Source of the DNA: Vibrionaceae bacterium
Lineage (GTDB): Bacteria; Pseudomonadota; Gammaproteobacteria; Enterobacterales; Vibrionaceae
Direction: 5' to 3'
Assembly (NCBI GenBank): GCA_018222805.1
Contig: JAAEZQ010000006.1
Coordinates: forward strand, 62,001 to 126,000
DNA length: 64,000 nucleotides
Shown: positions 63,598-64,000 of the stretch, in pieces
How positions within the stretch are numbered: position 1 is the first letter of the stretch
How the letters are laid out: each line of letters begins with the position of its first letter
Program-made: the position numbers and the translations under genes
The notes under the pieces: generated by a model
The model's database searches: none
Seen by the model: the letters and a program-made list of their open reading frames with translations, nothing else
What the model was told of the DNA's origin: nothing

Positions 63598-64000
63598 TGG
63601 AAAGTGAACGTGCACAACTTTATCTCGATTTATGGCTGAGTTTATTGAGTCAAGGGTCCGCTGCAGAGCAGGCCTCAGCCTTGCGTCGCTATGTCTCTAC
63701 TTGGCCTGGTGTTGAAAAGGCCTTTTGGCTCACCTGGCAACCGTTTGATCAGGTTTATACTCATGATGATGGCGGGCCTGCTCTTCCGCCTGGGCAAGGT
63801 AATCCGATTCGTGCCAGCGATGCTGGAATACACGAACAATTGCAGAGTCAAATCTGTGTGTCATTGCAAGATCTTCGACTTGGGGGCTCTTGGCTTGCCG
63901 GGCGTTTACGTCGTTCTGGTTTAGCAAACGGAGGGGTGATTTCTCTGATGCCAAAGGGGCAAACCGCCGAGGGGGAAGGGATACTGGTTATCTCAACCAA
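63598..64000 (+). CDS. Partial CDS, N-terminus of an unidentified protein (possibly a sensor/regulator), truncated by window end
   Basis: Open frame MESERAQLYLDLWLSLLSQGSAAEQASALRRYVSTWPGVEKAFWLTWQPF... to the end; alternative GTG start at 63562. Confidence 0.6.

Overview
The window reads as an ordinary Gammaproteobacterial chromosome segment, most likely a Vibrio of the Harveyi clade and probably chromosome 2. That assignment is inference from gene content (second-copy purA and tyrS, chromosome-2-type accessory metabolism). I see no rRNA, tRNA, CRISPR array, prophage or intact transposon. Recognisable modules: partial L-serine dehydratase; CPA1 antiporter; type II IPP isomerase; short ethanolamine locus (AraC regulator, eutB, eutC, permease); nicotinamidase/NrtR-like/pncB NAD-salvage cluster; DUF134/NifX-like/NqrM-like operon; EF-G-like GTPase; LamB-like porin; SoxR with a divergent MFS pump; TPR and DUF2391 genes; PLD-family protein; RND efflux pair; ABC importer with an alkaline-phosphatase-superfamily enzyme, HAD phosphatase and GntR regulator; BCCT transporter; tyrS paralog; ppsA/ppsR; purA paralog with divergent LysR; SLC23-like permease; DmdB-like acyl-CoA ligase. 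No clearly unprecedented system is visible. The best leads are regulatory: paired palindromes before the DUF134/NqrM-like operon, three related palindromes between the NrtR-like gene and pncB, a SoxR box inside a 19-bp promoter spacer, LacI-type operators before the porin, and orphan minus-strand terminators suggesting unannotated sRNAs. The ABC/phosphatase locus of unknown substrate is the best enzymatic lead.
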